Shown piece by piece: positions 16,087 through 25,580 of a stretch of DNA of 40,057 bases. The translations under genes were made by a program, and so were the position numbers. Within the stretch, counting starts at the first letter, position 1, and each line of letters begins with the position of its first letter. A model generated the notes under the pieces. The model had not been told where the DNA came from and searched no databases. It saw nothing but the letters and a program-made list of their open reading frames with translations. This DNA is from an uncultured Bacteroidales bacterium (GTDB lineage: Bacteria; Bacteroidota; Bacteroidia; Bacteroidales; Muribaculaceae). The stretch spans positions 1 to 40,057 of the forward strand of contig CACYGX010000029.1 of NCBI GenBank assembly GCA_902774055.1. The letters run 5' to 3'.

Positions 16087-17337
16087 CTATTCTTCTTGAG
16101 TGTTTTCCAAATCTTCGTAGGTTTGGAATAGGAAATCGTTATAGGGGAAGCGGGCAGTGTGAACAGCCTTGGCCTTGTTGTAGAGCAAGCGCTTGAGAGC
16201 ATCGATGTTCTGCTGCTTTTTGGCACTGATGAAAACGCAATTCTCACCCATGCGTGACATCCATGTCTCCTGCAGCTCCTCGAGCGGAATATTCTCGCGC
16301 AGGCGAGGCGTCAGGTCGTCTTCATCCTTAGGAACATGGGTAAACTGGTCTATCTTGTTGAAGACCATAATCATCTCCTTGTCACCGGCATCACACACCT
16401 CTTGGAGTGTTCGGTTGACGACTTCTATCTGCTCCTCGAATTGGGGATGCGAAATGTCCACCACATGCACGAGGATATCACTGTCGCGCACCTCATCGAG
16501 GGTGCTCTTGAACGATTCCACCAGGTGAGTCGGCAACTTGCGAATGAAGCCGACGGTATCGGTCAGCAGGAACGGCAGGTTGGAAATGACGACCTTGCGC
16601 ACGGTAGTGTCGAGGGTAGCAAAAAGCTTGTTCTCGGCAAAGACCTCGCTCTTGCTCAAGACGTTCATCAAAGTTGATTTACCCACGTTGGTATAGCCCA
16701 CAAGAGCGATGCGGGTGAGTTTGCCGCGGTTTTTGCGCTGGGTAATTTTCTGCTTATCGAGTTGCTCAAGTTTCTGCTTGAGCAGGGCGATTTTGGTCTT
16801 GACGATACGGCGGTCGGTCTCAATCTGGGTCTCACCAGGGCCACGCATACCGATACCTCCTCGCTGACGCTCCAAGTGGGTCCACATACCTGTCAATCGC
16901 GGCAACAGGTACTGATACTGAGCCAGTTCGACCTGCATCTTGGCGCTAGCCGTTTGTGCCCGCTTGGCAAAGATGTCGAGGATGAGGCTCGTGCGGTCGA
17001 GCGTTTTGACCTTGACCGCCTTCTCGATAAAGGCAATCTGCTTGGGCGTGAGGTCATCGTCAAAGATGACGAGGCTGATATCGTTCTCCTCGACAAAGGC
17101 CACAATCTCCTCCAGTTTGCCCTTGCCGACGTAGGATGTGCTGTTAGGGCCATCACACCTTTGCAAGAAAGTACGCACAGTGACGGCGCCTGCCGTCTCG
17201 GCAAGAAATTCGAGTTCGTCGAGGTACTCTTTGGTTTTGGCTTCACCCTGCTGGGGCGTGATCAGGCCCACGAGGATGGCGCGTTCCTCTTGTATATCAA
17301 TTTCGTTGATACGTTTACTATCGTCAATAAGTCCCAT
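16087..17337 (-). CDS. hflX: GTPase HflX
   Basis: 416 residues from ATG 17337 (MGLIDDSKRINEID); longer starts would include the promoter. The N-terminal HflX domain has TSYVGKGKLEEI, then LIFDDDLTPKQ. The glycine-rich GMWTHLERQRGGIGMRGPGE follows, and then the GTPase: G1 GYTNVGKSTL, G2/switch FATLDTTVRKV, G3 DTVGFI, G4 NKID, G5 SAK. HflX binds 50S and 70S particles and rescues or splits stalled ribosomes, especially in heat stress. Confidence 0.97.
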   Translation of the reverse strand: MGLIDDSKRINEIDIQEERAILVGLITPQQGEAKTKEYLDELEFLAETAGAVTVRTFLQRCDGPNSTSYVGKGKLEEIVAFVEENDISLVIFDDDLTPKQIAFIEKAVKVKTLDRTSLILDIFAKRAQTASAKMQVELAQYQYLLPRLTGMWTHLERQRGGIGMRGPGETQIETDRRIVKTKIALLKQKLEQLDKQKITQRKNRGKLTRIALVGYTNVGKSTLMNVLSKSEVFAENKLFATLDTTVRKVVISNLPFLLTDTVGFIRKLPTHLVESFKSTLDEVRDSDILVHVVDISHPQFEEQIEVVNRTLQEVCDAGDKEMIMVFNKIDQFTHVPKDEDDLTPRLRENIPLEELQETWMSRMGENCVFISAKKQQNIDALKRLLYNKAKAVHTARFPYNDFLFQTYEDLENTQEE

Positions 17338-17363
17338 AGAGTCACATTTTTTAATATTTGGTG

Positions 17364-17371
17364 CAAAATTA
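17364..17371 (-). promoter_or_regulatory. -7 promoter element for hflX
   Basis: TAATTTTG on the minus strand, 26 bases before the ATG. No good -33 box in the A/T-rich upstream sequence. Confidence 0.5.
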
Positions 17372-17393
17372 CTAAAAAGCTGCGGTTTTTTTT

Positions 17394-17401
17394 TAATTTT
17401 G
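17394..17401 (+). promoter_or_regulatory. Possible -7 promoter element for the GH92 gene
   Basis: TAATTTTG on the plus strand, giving a leader of about 100 bases before the GH92 ATG. It is divergent from the hflX element. The T-run context makes a chance match fairly likely. Confidence 0.35.
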
Positions 17402-17509
17402 TCACCACAAAATATGTGCAAGCCGAACGCAATGAGGGTGCACTCTCAATTGCTGAGGCGCAGCCAAATATATCCAAATGTGAGAAACCAACTGCTACGC
17501 TATTGATAT

Positions 17510-19738
17510 ATGAAACAGACTATCTTACTCTTAGCCCTGTGGAGCACATTGCTGCTCCAAGCCACCACAACCGACTACACCCAATATGTCAATCCGTTTA
17601 TCGGCACACAGACCGATGCCACAGGCGCCTTGAGCGGCAGCACGTTCCCCGGAGCCACGATGCCACAGGGAATGGTGCAGCTGAGTCCCGACACCGAACA
17701 GATGGTGACCTGGGACCCCTGCTCTGGCTATGACTACAACCGTGACAGCATCTACGCCATCTCCCACACCCACTTGAGCGGCACGGGCTGTACTGACCTG
17801 TTTGACGTCTCGCTCATGCCAGTGACCTGGAATGTCACTCCAGAGTATCTGGCGACAGGCAACTTCGGACAGACTTTTTCACACGAGCAAGAAGCGGCAC
17901 GTCCAGGATATTATAGTGTTATACTTCAGGAAAGCGGAGTAAAAGCCGAGCTCAGCGCTACTACCCGTGCTGGCATCCACCGCTATACTTTCCCCCAAGG
18001 GAAGCCGCAACAGGTCATTCTTGACCTCGACCACTCCACCTTTCGCGGCCAGGCCTATTATAGCGGACGCCGCAGTTATGACATCATCCAGGCCCAACTC
18101 CGCCTTGTCAATGACCACACGGTAGAAGGCTACCGCGTCATCACCGGCTGGGCCAAGCTGCGCAAAGTCTATTTCCGCGCCGAATTTTCTCGTCCCATCA
18201 CCGGGCACCTGCTCATGGACGGCACGCGTACAGTGGGTGATGCTACGGTAATCAACGGACGCACACTGCGCTGTGCCCTGTCGTTTGACAATGCAGATGA
18301 TAGCCAATTGACGGTCAAGGTTGCCCTCTCGGCGGTCGATATCGACGGAGCACGCCGAAACCTCGCCGCCGAAGCCCCAGGCTGGGATTTTGACCTATAT
18401 GTCCGTCAAGCCCACGACGAGTGGCAGCGGCAGTTGTCATGCATCGATATTGACGGTACAGATGAGCAAAAGCAGATCTTCTACACCGGACTTTACCACG
18501 TGTTGTTGCAGCCCAACACCATGAGCGATGTCGATGGCCGATACATGGACACCAACTACGAGGTGCGCCAGATGCCCAAGGGGCAGAGCTACCACTCCAC
18601 TTTCTCGCTGTGGGATACCTTCCGCGCCGCGCATCCGCTTTACCTCTTGCTCAAGCCCGACCTGGCGGCACAGTTTGTCAACGACATGGTGCGCCATCAC
18701 GACACATATGGCTACCTGCCCATCTGGGACCTGTGGGGACAAGAGAACTACTGCATGATAGGAAACCATGCCATCCCGGTCATCGCCGATGCCATTCTCG
18801 CCGACCTGCCCGGCATCGATGTTGAGAAAGCCTATCGAGCGATGGTCGAGAGTAGCACAAGGTCACACACTAACTCACCGTTTTACCTGTGGGAAGAACT
18901 GGGCTACATGCCCTGCAACACGCAAAAATCTTCGGTTTCCATCACACTGGAGCAGGCATTTGACGACTGGTGCGTCGCTGCCGTTGCCGCGCGTCTGGGC
19001 TACAAAGACGATTATCATCACTTTGCCCAGAGGGCGACTAACTACAAAAACCTGTATGATGAAAAAACAGGGTTCTTCAGAGCACGTGACGACAACGGAC
19101 AATGGGCAGTGCCATTTGACCCGCTCAGCTATGAGGACAACAGCTTTATTGAGGGGAACGCCTGGCAATACCTGTGGTTTGTTCCTCATGCACCCGAAGA
19201 ATTCATCGAGCTTATGGGAGGCAAGAAATCATTTCTGAAAAAATTGAATGAGAATTTCAGCCTCACTACCGAAAACCGCGAGACTAACGGCAATGCCTCG
19301 GCATTTATCGGTCAGTATGCCCACGGCAACGAACCTAGCCACCACACCGTCTATTTCTACAACTTCGTAGATTGCCCTTGGCGCACTCAAGAACTGGTCA
19401 ACCAAGTGCGCTCCGAATTCTATAATGCCACACCAGCAGGCTATGCTGGCAACGATGACTGTGGACAGATGTCGGCGTGGTACATTTTCTCGGCATTAGG
19501 ATTCTATCCCTTCAATGCGGGCGCTGCCGAATATATCATCGGCACGCCACTGTTCCAGCGTGCCACGCTGCACTTAGCTGGCGACAAGGAGTTTACCATC
19601 ATCCGCAAGGGCGACAAGGGTATATACGTCAAGGAAATCCGCCTCAACGGCAAGCGGCTACAGGGTTTCAAACTTAAGCATCAAGACATTATGGCGGGTG
19701 GAACGCTGGAATTTGTCATGAGCAAGAGGCGCCCCTAG
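17510..19738 (+). CDS. GH92 family alpha-mannosidase, secreted
   Basis: 742 residues with a signal peptide (KQTILLLALWSTLLLQATTT). The N-terminal GH92 beta-sandwich begins YTQYVNPFIGT and continues GSTFPGATMPQGMVQLSPD and GYDYNRDSIYAISHTHLSGT. The (alpha/alpha)6 domain has YLPIWDLWGQENYCMIGNH, FIEGNAWQYLW (~545, proposed acid) and GNDDCGQMSAWYIFSALGFY (~646, proposed base Asp pair). GH92 enzymes are Ca-dependent exo-mannosidases acting on alpha-1,2/1,3 mannosyl linkages of host or yeast N-glycans. No SusC/SusD pair is adjacent, so this is not a full polysaccharide locus. It converges on dgt with 20 bases between. Confidence 0.94.
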   Translation: MKQTILLLALWSTLLLQATTTDYTQYVNPFIGTQTDATGALSGSTFPGATMPQGMVQLSPDTEQMVTWDPCSGYDYNRDSIYAISHTHLSGTGCTDLFDVSLMPVTWNVTPEYLATGNFGQTFSHEQEAARPGYYSVILQESGVKAELSATTRAGIHRYTFPQGKPQQVILDLDHSTFRGQAYYSGRRSYDIIQAQLRLVNDHTVEGYRVITGWAKLRKVYFRAEFSRPITGHLLMDGTRTVGDATVINGRTLRCALSFDNADDSQLTVKVALSAVDIDGARRNLAAEAPGWDFDLYVRQAHDEWQRQLSCIDIDGTDEQKQIFYTGLYHVLLQPNTMSDVDGRYMDTNYEVRQMPKGQSYHSTFSLWDTFRAAHPLYLLLKPDLAAQFVNDMVRHHDTYGYLPIWDLWGQENYCMIGNHAIPVIADAILADLPGIDVEKAYRAMVESSTRSHTNSPFYLWEELGYMPCNTQKSSVSITLEQAFDDWCVAAVAARLGYKDDYHHFAQRATNYKNLYDEKTGFFRARDDNGQWAVPFDPLSYEDNSFIEGNAWQYLWFVPHAPEEFIELMGGKKSFLKKLNENFSLTTENRETNGNASAFIGQYAHGNEPSHHTVYFYNFVDCPWRTQELVNQVRSEFYNATPAGYAGNDDCGQMSAWYIFSALGFYPFNAGAAEYIIGTPLFQRATLHLAGDKEFTIIRKGDKGIYVKEIRLNGKRLQGFKLKHQDIMAGGTLEFVMSKRRP

Positions 19739-19758
19739 GCCTTCGTAGTACTTTGTCT

Positions 19759-21096
19759 TTATACGGTAGGCAGGGATATGCCATCGAGCTGGCGGTAGAG
19801 GTTGAGGGCATAGACGTCGGTCATAGCGCTGATATGGTCTAGCACGGCCTGCACCTGCTCAAAGAGCGTAGGGGCATGCACGTCGTACTGCTGCGGGAAT
19901 TTATTCATCAGCAACTGTGAGTAGTTACGCTCGGGGTGCATGACCGCTTCAATGAGCTTTTCCAGCAGCAGATTAATAATTCTATTGCCGGCTAAGTCCA
20001 CATCAACGACGTAGCTGGCACGATAAAGGCGAGTCATGGCCAGGGTGCTGCATGCCTGATAGGCCTGTGCCGGCAATGGGTCGATACAATCTATCAAGCT
20101 GCCCTCAAAGCGCCCTTCCATGATCTCTTGCTCATGGTCGGCAAAGGCTGCAGCGCACTGTTCCACCAGCAGTCCCACGATGCAGGAACGGAGGTAGGCG
20201 ATTTTCTCATTGGGGTCAGCCACGCGTCCCATGTGCTCCCGCAGGTGATTCTGACGTTCCTCTGTAAAGAAGCCCAACAGCAGGTCAATGGTCTCGTCGG
20301 TACCGATGATCTTAAGTTTATGGCCATCCTCGATGTCCATGATTTGGTAACAGATGTCATCGGCAGCCTCGACAATATAGACCAGAGGATGACGGCAATA
20401 ACGGTCCTCCTCGAGACGAATAAGGCCCAATTCATCGGCTATGCGCTTGAAAATCTCTTTCTCGGTGGTGAAGAAGCCAAATTTGCCTTTGGGGCCGGCG
20501 TGCATCGAAGAGTAAGGGTACTTCACGATTGAAGCCAGCGTGGAATAGGTCATAGCGAAGCCTCCAGGACGGCGGCCATTGAACTGGTGGACAAGGGTGC
20601 GCAGGGAGTTGGCATTGCCCTCAAAGTGGATGAGATCGTGCCATTGCTCTACAGTAAACTTATCCTTGAATTCCAAGCCCTTGCCCTCGCTGAAGTAGGC
20701 CCCGATGGTCTTCTCACCCGAATGACCGAATGGAGGATTGCCCAAGTCGTGCGCCAGGCATGCGGCAGCGACTATTTCACCAATGTCGCGCAATTTCTCG
20801 GCCCAGGGTTCATCTTTATAGCGTGGCATGAGGCGCATGACAATCTCACGGGCCATTGACTTGCCCACACTCGAAACCTCCAAACTATGTGTTAACCTGT
20901 TGTGTACAAAGATGCTATCGGGCAACGGAAACACCTGCGTCTTGTTCTGCAGGCGACGGAAAGGCGACGAAAACACCAGTCGGTCATAGTCGCGTTCAAA
21001 GTCGCTTCGAACTCCACCCTTCTCGTCGTGATAGTGCTCGAGGCCCAACCTTTTGTCCGAAATCAATCGGTCCCAATTCATTCGCTGAATAGCCAT
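19759..21096 (-). CDS. dgt: Deoxyguanosinetriphosphate triphosphohydrolase-like HD protein
   Basis: 445 residues from ATG 21096 (MAIQRMNWDRL). Earlier in-frame codons overlap the promoter. HD-superfamily metal ligands: the His of NRLTHSLEVSSVG, the HD of CLAHDLGNPPFGHSGE, and the Asp in YIVEAADDICYQIMDIEDG. The N-terminal DFERDYDRLVFSSPFRRLQN is characteristic of Dgt. It hydrolyses dGTP (or other dNTPs) to nucleoside and tripolyphosphate. A TATCTTTG element lies just upstream, so it is probably transcribed on its own. Confidence 0.94.
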   Translation of the reverse strand: MAIQRMNWDRLISDKRLGLEHYHDEKGGVRSDFERDYDRLVFSSPFRRLQNKTQVFPLPDSIFVHNRLTHSLEVSSVGKSMAREIVMRLMPRYKDEPWAEKLRDIGEIVAAACLAHDLGNPPFGHSGEKTIGAYFSEGKGLEFKDKFTVEQWHDLIHFEGNANSLRTLVHQFNGRRPGGFAMTYSTLASIVKYPYSSMHAGPKGKFGFFTTEKEIFKRIADELGLIRLEEDRYCRHPLVYIVEAADDICYQIMDIEDGHKLKIIGTDETIDLLLGFFTEERQNHLREHMGRVADPNEKIAYLRSCIVGLLVEQCAAAFADHEQEIMEGRFEGSLIDCIDPLPAQAYQACSTLAMTRLYRASYVVDVDLAGNRIINLLLEKLIEAVMHPERNYSQLLMNKFPQQYDVHAPTLFEQVQAVLDHISAMTDVYALNLYRQLDGISLPTV

Positions 21097-21110
21097 AACT
21101 ATTTTTTTGA

Positions 21111-21118
21111 CAAAGATA
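21111..21118 (-). promoter_or_regulatory. -7 promoter element for dgt
   Basis: TATCTTTG on the minus strand, 15 bases before the dgt ATG, with a CTTG 20 bases upstream. It implies a very short leader. Confidence 0.55.
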
Positions 21119-21153
21119 CACTTTTCCTGCCAATGATACAAGAAATCCCATCA

Positions 21154-22224
21154 TCAGTTGCTTTTGAGCCTCATCATAACCCAGTCCACTATGGTCTTAA
21201 TGATCCATGAGGCGATAAAAGTGAACAATATGGCCCATAAAACAACGAGATTGATATGACCAAATATCGTTATCATGGGCTGATAGAACCAGCGTACCGG
21301 AGTGGTGAAAAACAAGGCGTGAAAAAACCACATATACACACTCAACTCGCCCATTTTCACTAACACTTTCCTAAGTGCATCCCACTTGAACTTATTGAAC
21401 AATAACACAATAGCACCTATCAAGAAAGGGATCTGGAAAAAGTCTTTGTGTATGGGGAAATGATAGATTTTCACATAACGACGCAGGACAAAGGTTAACA
21501 AAAGCACAATCAAGCAGATTGCTAGCGTCAGCCCCTTTGAGCACTTATCTACCCTGATGCGCTCATAGTATCCGTTGCGAGCAAAGAGATAGCCAAGAAG
21601 CATACATGGCGTCATCAGTAAGCTATTGTACAGTGCATATACTAGCCTCATCTGTTCGGTCGGCGGCAAATGAATGCCAAAAAGCATTGACGACACCCTA
21701 GAGACCTCATGCACGGCGCCGATGAGAAAAGCTGCGACAATAACCGCAATGGCAGTATTCCTTAATGGCTTTTTATCGATAAACCTCGAGATGAAAGGCA
21801 TGACCAGCATCGCATAGATGAAGAAATAGACAAACCAACTGTACCAGTTATAGTGGGAATCAATGCCAAAAAGGTTATAGAACAGCGTCTTGAAGTCATC
21901 GTTCAGTACTTCACGAAAACAAAATGGCAATGTGAAAACAAACAAAATAACCCAAAAAGATTTGAGCAACTTCTTGATATGCTGGAAGCCATATCGAAAA
22001 TCCTTGGTTTTAGAGAACGCGTAGCCATATCCTACCATGAACACATATATGCCTACACACAACTTGAAGAACCCGCTATATCCTGTTAATGAGTATGAGA
22101 AGTCAAGACTAACATCATAATTATCTTGATAGCAATGAAGTAACAGCATAAAAAGGATAGCAACACCCTTTATAATGCCTGTCATTTGCTTGTCAAAAGT
22201 CACATATGCTGGTTGTTTCATCAT
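21154..22224 (-). CDS. Membrane acyltransferase, acyltransferase_3 family
   Basis: 356 residues with about ten membrane helices. The first helix carries IIKGVAILFMLLLHCYQ with the family's conserved His. Later parts include YSWFVYFFIYAMLVMPF and ELSVYMWFFHALFFT. The family O-acylates surface sugars, lipids or peptidoglycan; the substrate cannot be told from sequence. The start could be either of the adjacent ATGs (22224 or 22221). No glycan-synthesis genes are adjacent. Confidence 0.88.
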   Translation of the reverse strand: MMKQPAYVTFDKQMTGIIKGVAILFMLLLHCYQDNYDVSLDFSYSLTGYSGFFKLCVGIYVFMVGYGYAFSKTKDFRYGFQHIKKLLKSFWVILFVFTLPFCFREVLNDDFKTLFYNLFGIDSHYNWYSWFVYFFIYAMLVMPFISRFIDKKPLRNTAIAVIVAAFLIGAVHEVSRVSSMLFGIHLPPTEQMRLVYALYNSLLMTPCMLLGYLFARNGYYERIRVDKCSKGLTLAICLIVLLLTFVLRRYVKIYHFPIHKDFFQIPFLIGAIVLLFNKFKWDALRKVLVKMGELSVYMWFFHALFFTTPVRWFYQPMITIFGHINLVVLWAILFTFIASWIIKTIVDWVMMRLKSN

Positions 22225-22248
22225 TTTCGAGGTCGTGTAGAATCATTG

Positions 22249-22256
22249 CAAAATTA
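22249..22256 (-). promoter_or_regulatory. -7 promoter element for the acyltransferase gene
   Basis: TAATTTTG on the minus strand, 24 bases before the start. A TTTG 24 bases further up is too distant to be convincing. Confidence 0.45.
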
Positions 22257-22319
22257 AGCAAAATATGAGTTAGTCGAGCGCAAAATAAGTTTAATTTTTG
22301 CTTTAGGCGCGTACATTAA

Positions 22320-22351
22320 TTTGCCATTGTATTTGGCTTGCACTATCTTTG
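22320..22351 (+). promoter_or_regulatory. Complete Bacteroidota promoter for dut
   Basis: TTTG at 22320-22323, a 20-base spacer, then TATCTTTG at 22344-22351. It fits the TTTG-N19/20-TAnnTTTG consensus and is the best promoter in the window. The dut ATG is 21 bases downstream. Confidence 0.75.
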
Positions 22352-22372
22352 TGCCTTAAAATACATTGTAGC

Positions 22373-22816
22373 ATGGATAAGATTGACGTGAAAATCGTGA
22401 ACCGTGGACCGCACGAGGTGCCGCAATATGGCACTACACTGAGCGCGGGCATGGACTTGCGCGCATGGCTCGATGAGCCACTGACGCTGCAGCCCCTGCA
22501 GCGGGCACTGGTGCACACTGGCATATATATCGCTCTGCCCGAAGGCTATGAGTGCCAAATAAGACCCCGCAGCGGCATGGCGCTGAAACGTGGATTGACA
22601 GTGCTGAACACACCTGGCACGATTGATGCTGACTATCGCGGCGAGATAGGGGTCATCATGGTGAACCTGAGCAACGAGCCCCAGACCATCGAGAATGGTG
22701 AGCGTATCTGCCAGATGGTTGTAGCACGTCACTCCACCGTCCAGTGGACCCTTGTCGAAGACCTGGATGATACCGAACGCGGGGCTGGCGGTTTTGGACA
22801 CACAGGAACGAGATAG
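22373..22816 (+). CDS. dut: dUTP diphosphatase
   Basis: 147 residues from ATG 22373 ([12 protein letters not shown]); the upstream in-frame ATG at 22349 lies inside the promoter. Trimeric dUTPase motifs: [65 protein letters not shown]. It hydrolyses dUTP to dUMP and PPi, limiting uracil incorporation. Its TAG stop codon forms the first three bases of the following 7-bp repeat array. Confidence 0.97.
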   Translation: MDKIDVKIVNRGPHEVPQYGTTLSAGMDLRAWLDEPLTLQPLQRALVHTGIYIALPEGYECQIRPRSGMALKRGLTVLNTPGTIDADYRGEIGVIMVNLSNEPQTIENGERICQMVVARHSTVQWTLVEDLDDTERGAGGFGHTGTR

Positions 22817-22925
22817 TTAATAGTTAATAGTTAATAGTTAATAGTTAATAGTTAATAGTTATTAGTTAATAGTTAATAGTTATTAGTTAATAGTTAATAG
22901 TTAATAGTTAACAGTTTATAGTTAT
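22814..22925. repeat. 7-bp tandem repeat array (TAGTTAA), about 16 units
   Basis: Sixteen consecutive 7-base units from 22814: TAGTTAA, with occasional TAGTTAT variants and degenerate last units (CAGTTTA, TAGTTAT). The array starts at the dut stop codon and ends 13 bases before the ATG of the TPR gene. It fills the whole intergenic space and carries stop codons in all forward frames. Confidence 0.95.
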
Positions 22926-22938
22926 CAGCAGATAATTG

Positions 22939-24669
22939 ATGAAACGACATTTAGCGATAATAACCATCATCTTGCTGGCGCTGAGCGCTGTTGCAGGCAA
23001 GAAAGAGACCGCCCTACGGACTATCCCCGTGGAGGATCAGCGCAAGGCCGAATATATCTTCCTGGAAGCCCAATCCCAAAAGCTCAAAGGCAATCTTGAT
23101 GCATTCTATGACTTGACGTCCTATGCCCACAAGCTGGACCCCGAGAACACCAGCATCTCGTTCTATATGGGCATGTGCCTGCTCAAGATGAACAATACCA
23201 ACAAACAGCTGTGCGAGAAAGGGCTGGCACTGATGAAGGCGCATTTTGAGGCCCAGCCTGCCGACCTATACGAGACCACATTCTACAGTGACGCCAACAT
23301 GCAACTCGGGCATCCTGAAGAGGCCCTGCGGGCCATTAAGCTGCTCAACGAGTATAACCCCAACCGCCTTGAGCTGCAGGTTCGTCTCGCCGAGGCTTAC
23401 TCTCAGTCGGGGGACTATGCCCAGAGTAATGTGACCTATGACAGCATCACTGCCATCTTTGGTGACAACATACGCATCACGTCGAGCAAGATTGACAACT
23501 ACATGGCGATGAATGATAGCGCTGGGGCCCTCAAGGAAATGCGCGGATTGCTCAACAAGGCACCGCAAAACGACACCTACAACATTGCCATGAGTAGCCT
23601 GTTCCAACATTATGGCATGAATGACAGCGCACTCTATTATCTGGACCGCGCTCAAGAATATGCGCCAGACAATGGCTTCATATACCTAGCCCGAGCCGAG
23701 TATTATAACATGGCTGGCGACAGCGCCGCCTATGAGCAACAAATCTACAATGCTCTCACGGCCGAACAACTTGATGTGGACACCAAGCTGGGCGTTTTGC
23801 TGGGCTACATACGCGAGCAATTGGCCAAAGAGGACACTACTCAACGCATCAACAACCTGTTCACGGCTCTTATTCAACAACATCCCCACGAGGCAAAAAT
23901 TCACCAGCTTTATAGTGAATACTTCTATACCAAGAAGGATTTGAAAGGGGCTATCGAACAGTTGAGCTATAGCCTCGATGTCAATCCCACCGATGCCGAC
24001 GGCTGGCGCAACATGGTCATCCTGAACATGATGGACGACAATTATGCCGAAGCGGTGAAAGCATCAGAGAAGGCATTGGTCTATAACCCTGACAACCTGG
24101 ATCTGCTAGGATATGTGGCTGGATGCTACCACCAGATGAAGGAGTATGACAAAGCCATTGAGACCTACGAGAGAACCATTGCATTGACCGATTCGGCCAA
24201 TGTCGAAAAGCTGTCAGACCTCATCACTGGCATGGGTGACACCTACAGCGAAATGAACGATACCGCCAAGACCATCGAATGCTATGAGCGTGCCCTTCAA
24301 CTCAATCCCATCAACTCGGGAGCCCTCAACAATTATGCTTACTACCTCGCCCAGCGCGCCGAGGACTTGGACCGTGCCGAACGCATGGCGGCCCTTGCCA
24401 TCAAGGATGAGCCAGACAATGCTAACTTCATCGACACCTATGCATGGGTATTTTTCGCCAAGAAAGACTACCAGATGGCATTGCTTTACATCAAGAGTGC
24501 TATCGAGAAAGACGATGATAACCACCTGCTAGAGCACTACGGCGACATCCTGTGGTTCAACGATGAAAAGGAAGCCGCTGTTGAGCAATGGAGCAAAGCC
24601 CTCGAACAAGACCCCGACAACGAATTATTACAACGAAAAGTTAAAGACAAGACCTATTATGAAAAATAA
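22939..24669 (+). CDS. Exported TPR-repeat protein
   Basis: 576 residues from ATG 22939 (MKRHLAIITIILLALSAVAG); a TTG three bases earlier is less likely. After the signal peptide come many TPR units covering most of the protein, e.g. AEYIFLEAQSQKLKGNLDAF, YLGYVAG-type helices in LDLLGYVAGCYHQMKEYDKA, and INSGALNNYAYYLAQRAEDL. In Bacteroidota a TPR protein followed by a DUF4292 lipoprotein after dut is a recurrent arrangement, often ending in an M23 peptidase. It is probably a periplasmic scaffold. The end overlaps the DUF4292 gene by 11 bases. Confidence 0.9.
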   Translation: MKRHLAIITIILLALSAVAGKKETALRTIPVEDQRKAEYIFLEAQSQKLKGNLDAFYDLTSYAHKLDPENTSISFYMGMCLLKMNNTNKQLCEKGLALMKAHFEAQPADLYETTFYSDANMQLGHPEEALRAIKLLNEYNPNRLELQVRLAEAYSQSGDYAQSNVTYDSITAIFGDNIRITSSKIDNYMAMNDSAGALKEMRGLLNKAPQNDTYNIAMSSLFQHYGMNDSALYYLDRAQEYAPDNGFIYLARAEYYNMAGDSAAYEQQIYNALTAEQLDVDTKLGVLLGYIREQLAKEDTTQRINNLFTALIQQHPHEAKIHQLYSEYFYTKKDLKGAIEQLSYSLDVNPTDADGWRNMVILNMMDDNYAEAVKASEKALVYNPDNLDLLGYVAGCYHQMKEYDKAIETYERTIALTDSANVEKLSDLITGMGDTYSEMNDTAKTIECYERALQLNPINSGALNNYAYYLAQRAEDLDRAERMAALAIKDEPDNANFIDTYAWVFFAKKDYQMALLYIKSAIEKDDDNHLLEHYGDILWFNDEKEAAVEQWSKALEQDPDNELLQRKVKDKTYYEK

Positions 24670-25495
24670 CATTGTGATCTTGATGGTCATTGCCGCCTTG
24701 ATGACTGCCTGTGGCACGGCCAAGAAGGCAACCACGCCCAACACCCCTCAGACAACCGAGCCGACCACACCATCGACAGTGACTACCGACCCCTACAACG
24801 CCATCATTTCGACGCTGGGCCAATGGCAAACAATGCAGACCGGAGGTAACATCAAGTTGAATGCCGGCAGCAGTTTCTCATCATCTGTCCAGGTGCGCAT
24901 GGTGCGTGACAAGGCCATTTTCATCTCATTACGTCCCGTACTGGGTATCGAGGTGGGCAAACTCATCATCACTGCCGACAGCCTCTATGCCGTGGACAAG
25001 GTGCACAAGCGCTACATTGCCGAGAAAGTGTCCATCCTCACATCGGGCATTCCACTCACCGTGAGTGACGTTCAGGACATCTTCCTGGGCAGGCCCTTTA
25101 TCCTCGGGAAAGGCACCATCAACATCGACTCCAAGGCCGATATGACCGTCAACCGTGAGGGCAACTCGGTCATTCTGGCTCCAAACGAGAGCTACAAGGG
25201 ATATAGCTATGCCTTCAGCTTCAACAAGAGCAACCGCATCGCCTCGCTCGACATCATGCCCGCCGGCAGCACCACACCTGCCTATCAAGTCAAGTACAGT
25301 GACGTGCGAACCACGTCTGCCGGCAACATCGCCCACGAGATGAATGCCCAAGCGACTGTCGAGAGCAAGAAGATGTCCCTCACACTCTCCTACAAGGACA
25401 TCGACTGGAACGGCAAAGTGACCATCGACAGCAGCATCTCAGGCAATTACTCACGCATGAGCGCCCGCGACCTCTTCTCCATGTTTGCCAACTGA
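24659..25495 (+). CDS. DUF4292 family lipoprotein
   Basis: 278 residues from ATG 24659 (MKNNIVILMVIAALMTACGT). A lipoprotein signal ends in the MTAC box, then a Thr/Pro-rich linker (NTPQTTEPTTPSTV). The DUF4292 domain has FSSSVQVRMVRDKAIFISLR, PVLGIEVGKLIITADSLYAV and the IFLGRPFILG stretch, with a LolA/LppX-like beta fold expected. It is likely anchored to the outer membrane and involved in envelope biogenesis; the exact role is unknown. Translationally coupled to the TPR gene. A start further upstream inside the TPR gene is unlikely because the lipobox would become internal. Confidence 0.88.
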   Translation: MKNNIVILMVIAALMTACGTAKKATTPNTPQTTEPTTPSTVTTDPYNAIISTLGQWQTMQTGGNIKLNAGSSFSSSVQVRMVRDKAIFISLRPVLGIEVGKLIITADSLYAVDKVHKRYIAEKVSILTSGIPLTVSDVQDIFLGRPFILGKGTINIDSKADMTVNREGNSVILAPNESYKGYSYAFSFNKSNRIASLDIMPAGSTTPAYQVKYSDVRTTSAGNIAHEMNAQATVESKKMSLTLSYKDIDWNGKVTIDSSISGNYSRMSARDLFSMFAN

Positions 25496-25530
25496 TCGAT
25501 TGGCATCGCTCCACTAGTGCCTCATGAGAT

Positions 25531-25580
25531 AACGTCGCAAAAAAGGGTGCTTTTACAATTTCAAAGCCCTTTCTGCGTTA
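25531..25580 (+). terminator. Imperfect stem-loop after the DUF4292 gene
   Basis: CGCAAAAAAGGGTGCTTT and AAAGCCCTTTCTGCG form a long, bulged hairpin (inner stem GCTTT/AAAGC, then GG/CC, outer CGCA/TGCG). No long U-tract follows. It probably separates the dut-TPR-DUF4292 unit from the TonB receptor. Confidence 0.45.

Noticed and set aside
17510-19738. Polysaccharide utilisation locus around the GH92 gene
   Set aside because: No SusC/SusD pair or sensor-regulator lies next to it; neighbours are hflX and dgt, and the TonB receptor is 6 kb away.
22814-22925. CRISPR array
   Set aside because: The 7-bp units have no spacers; it is a simple tandem repeat. No cas genes are present.
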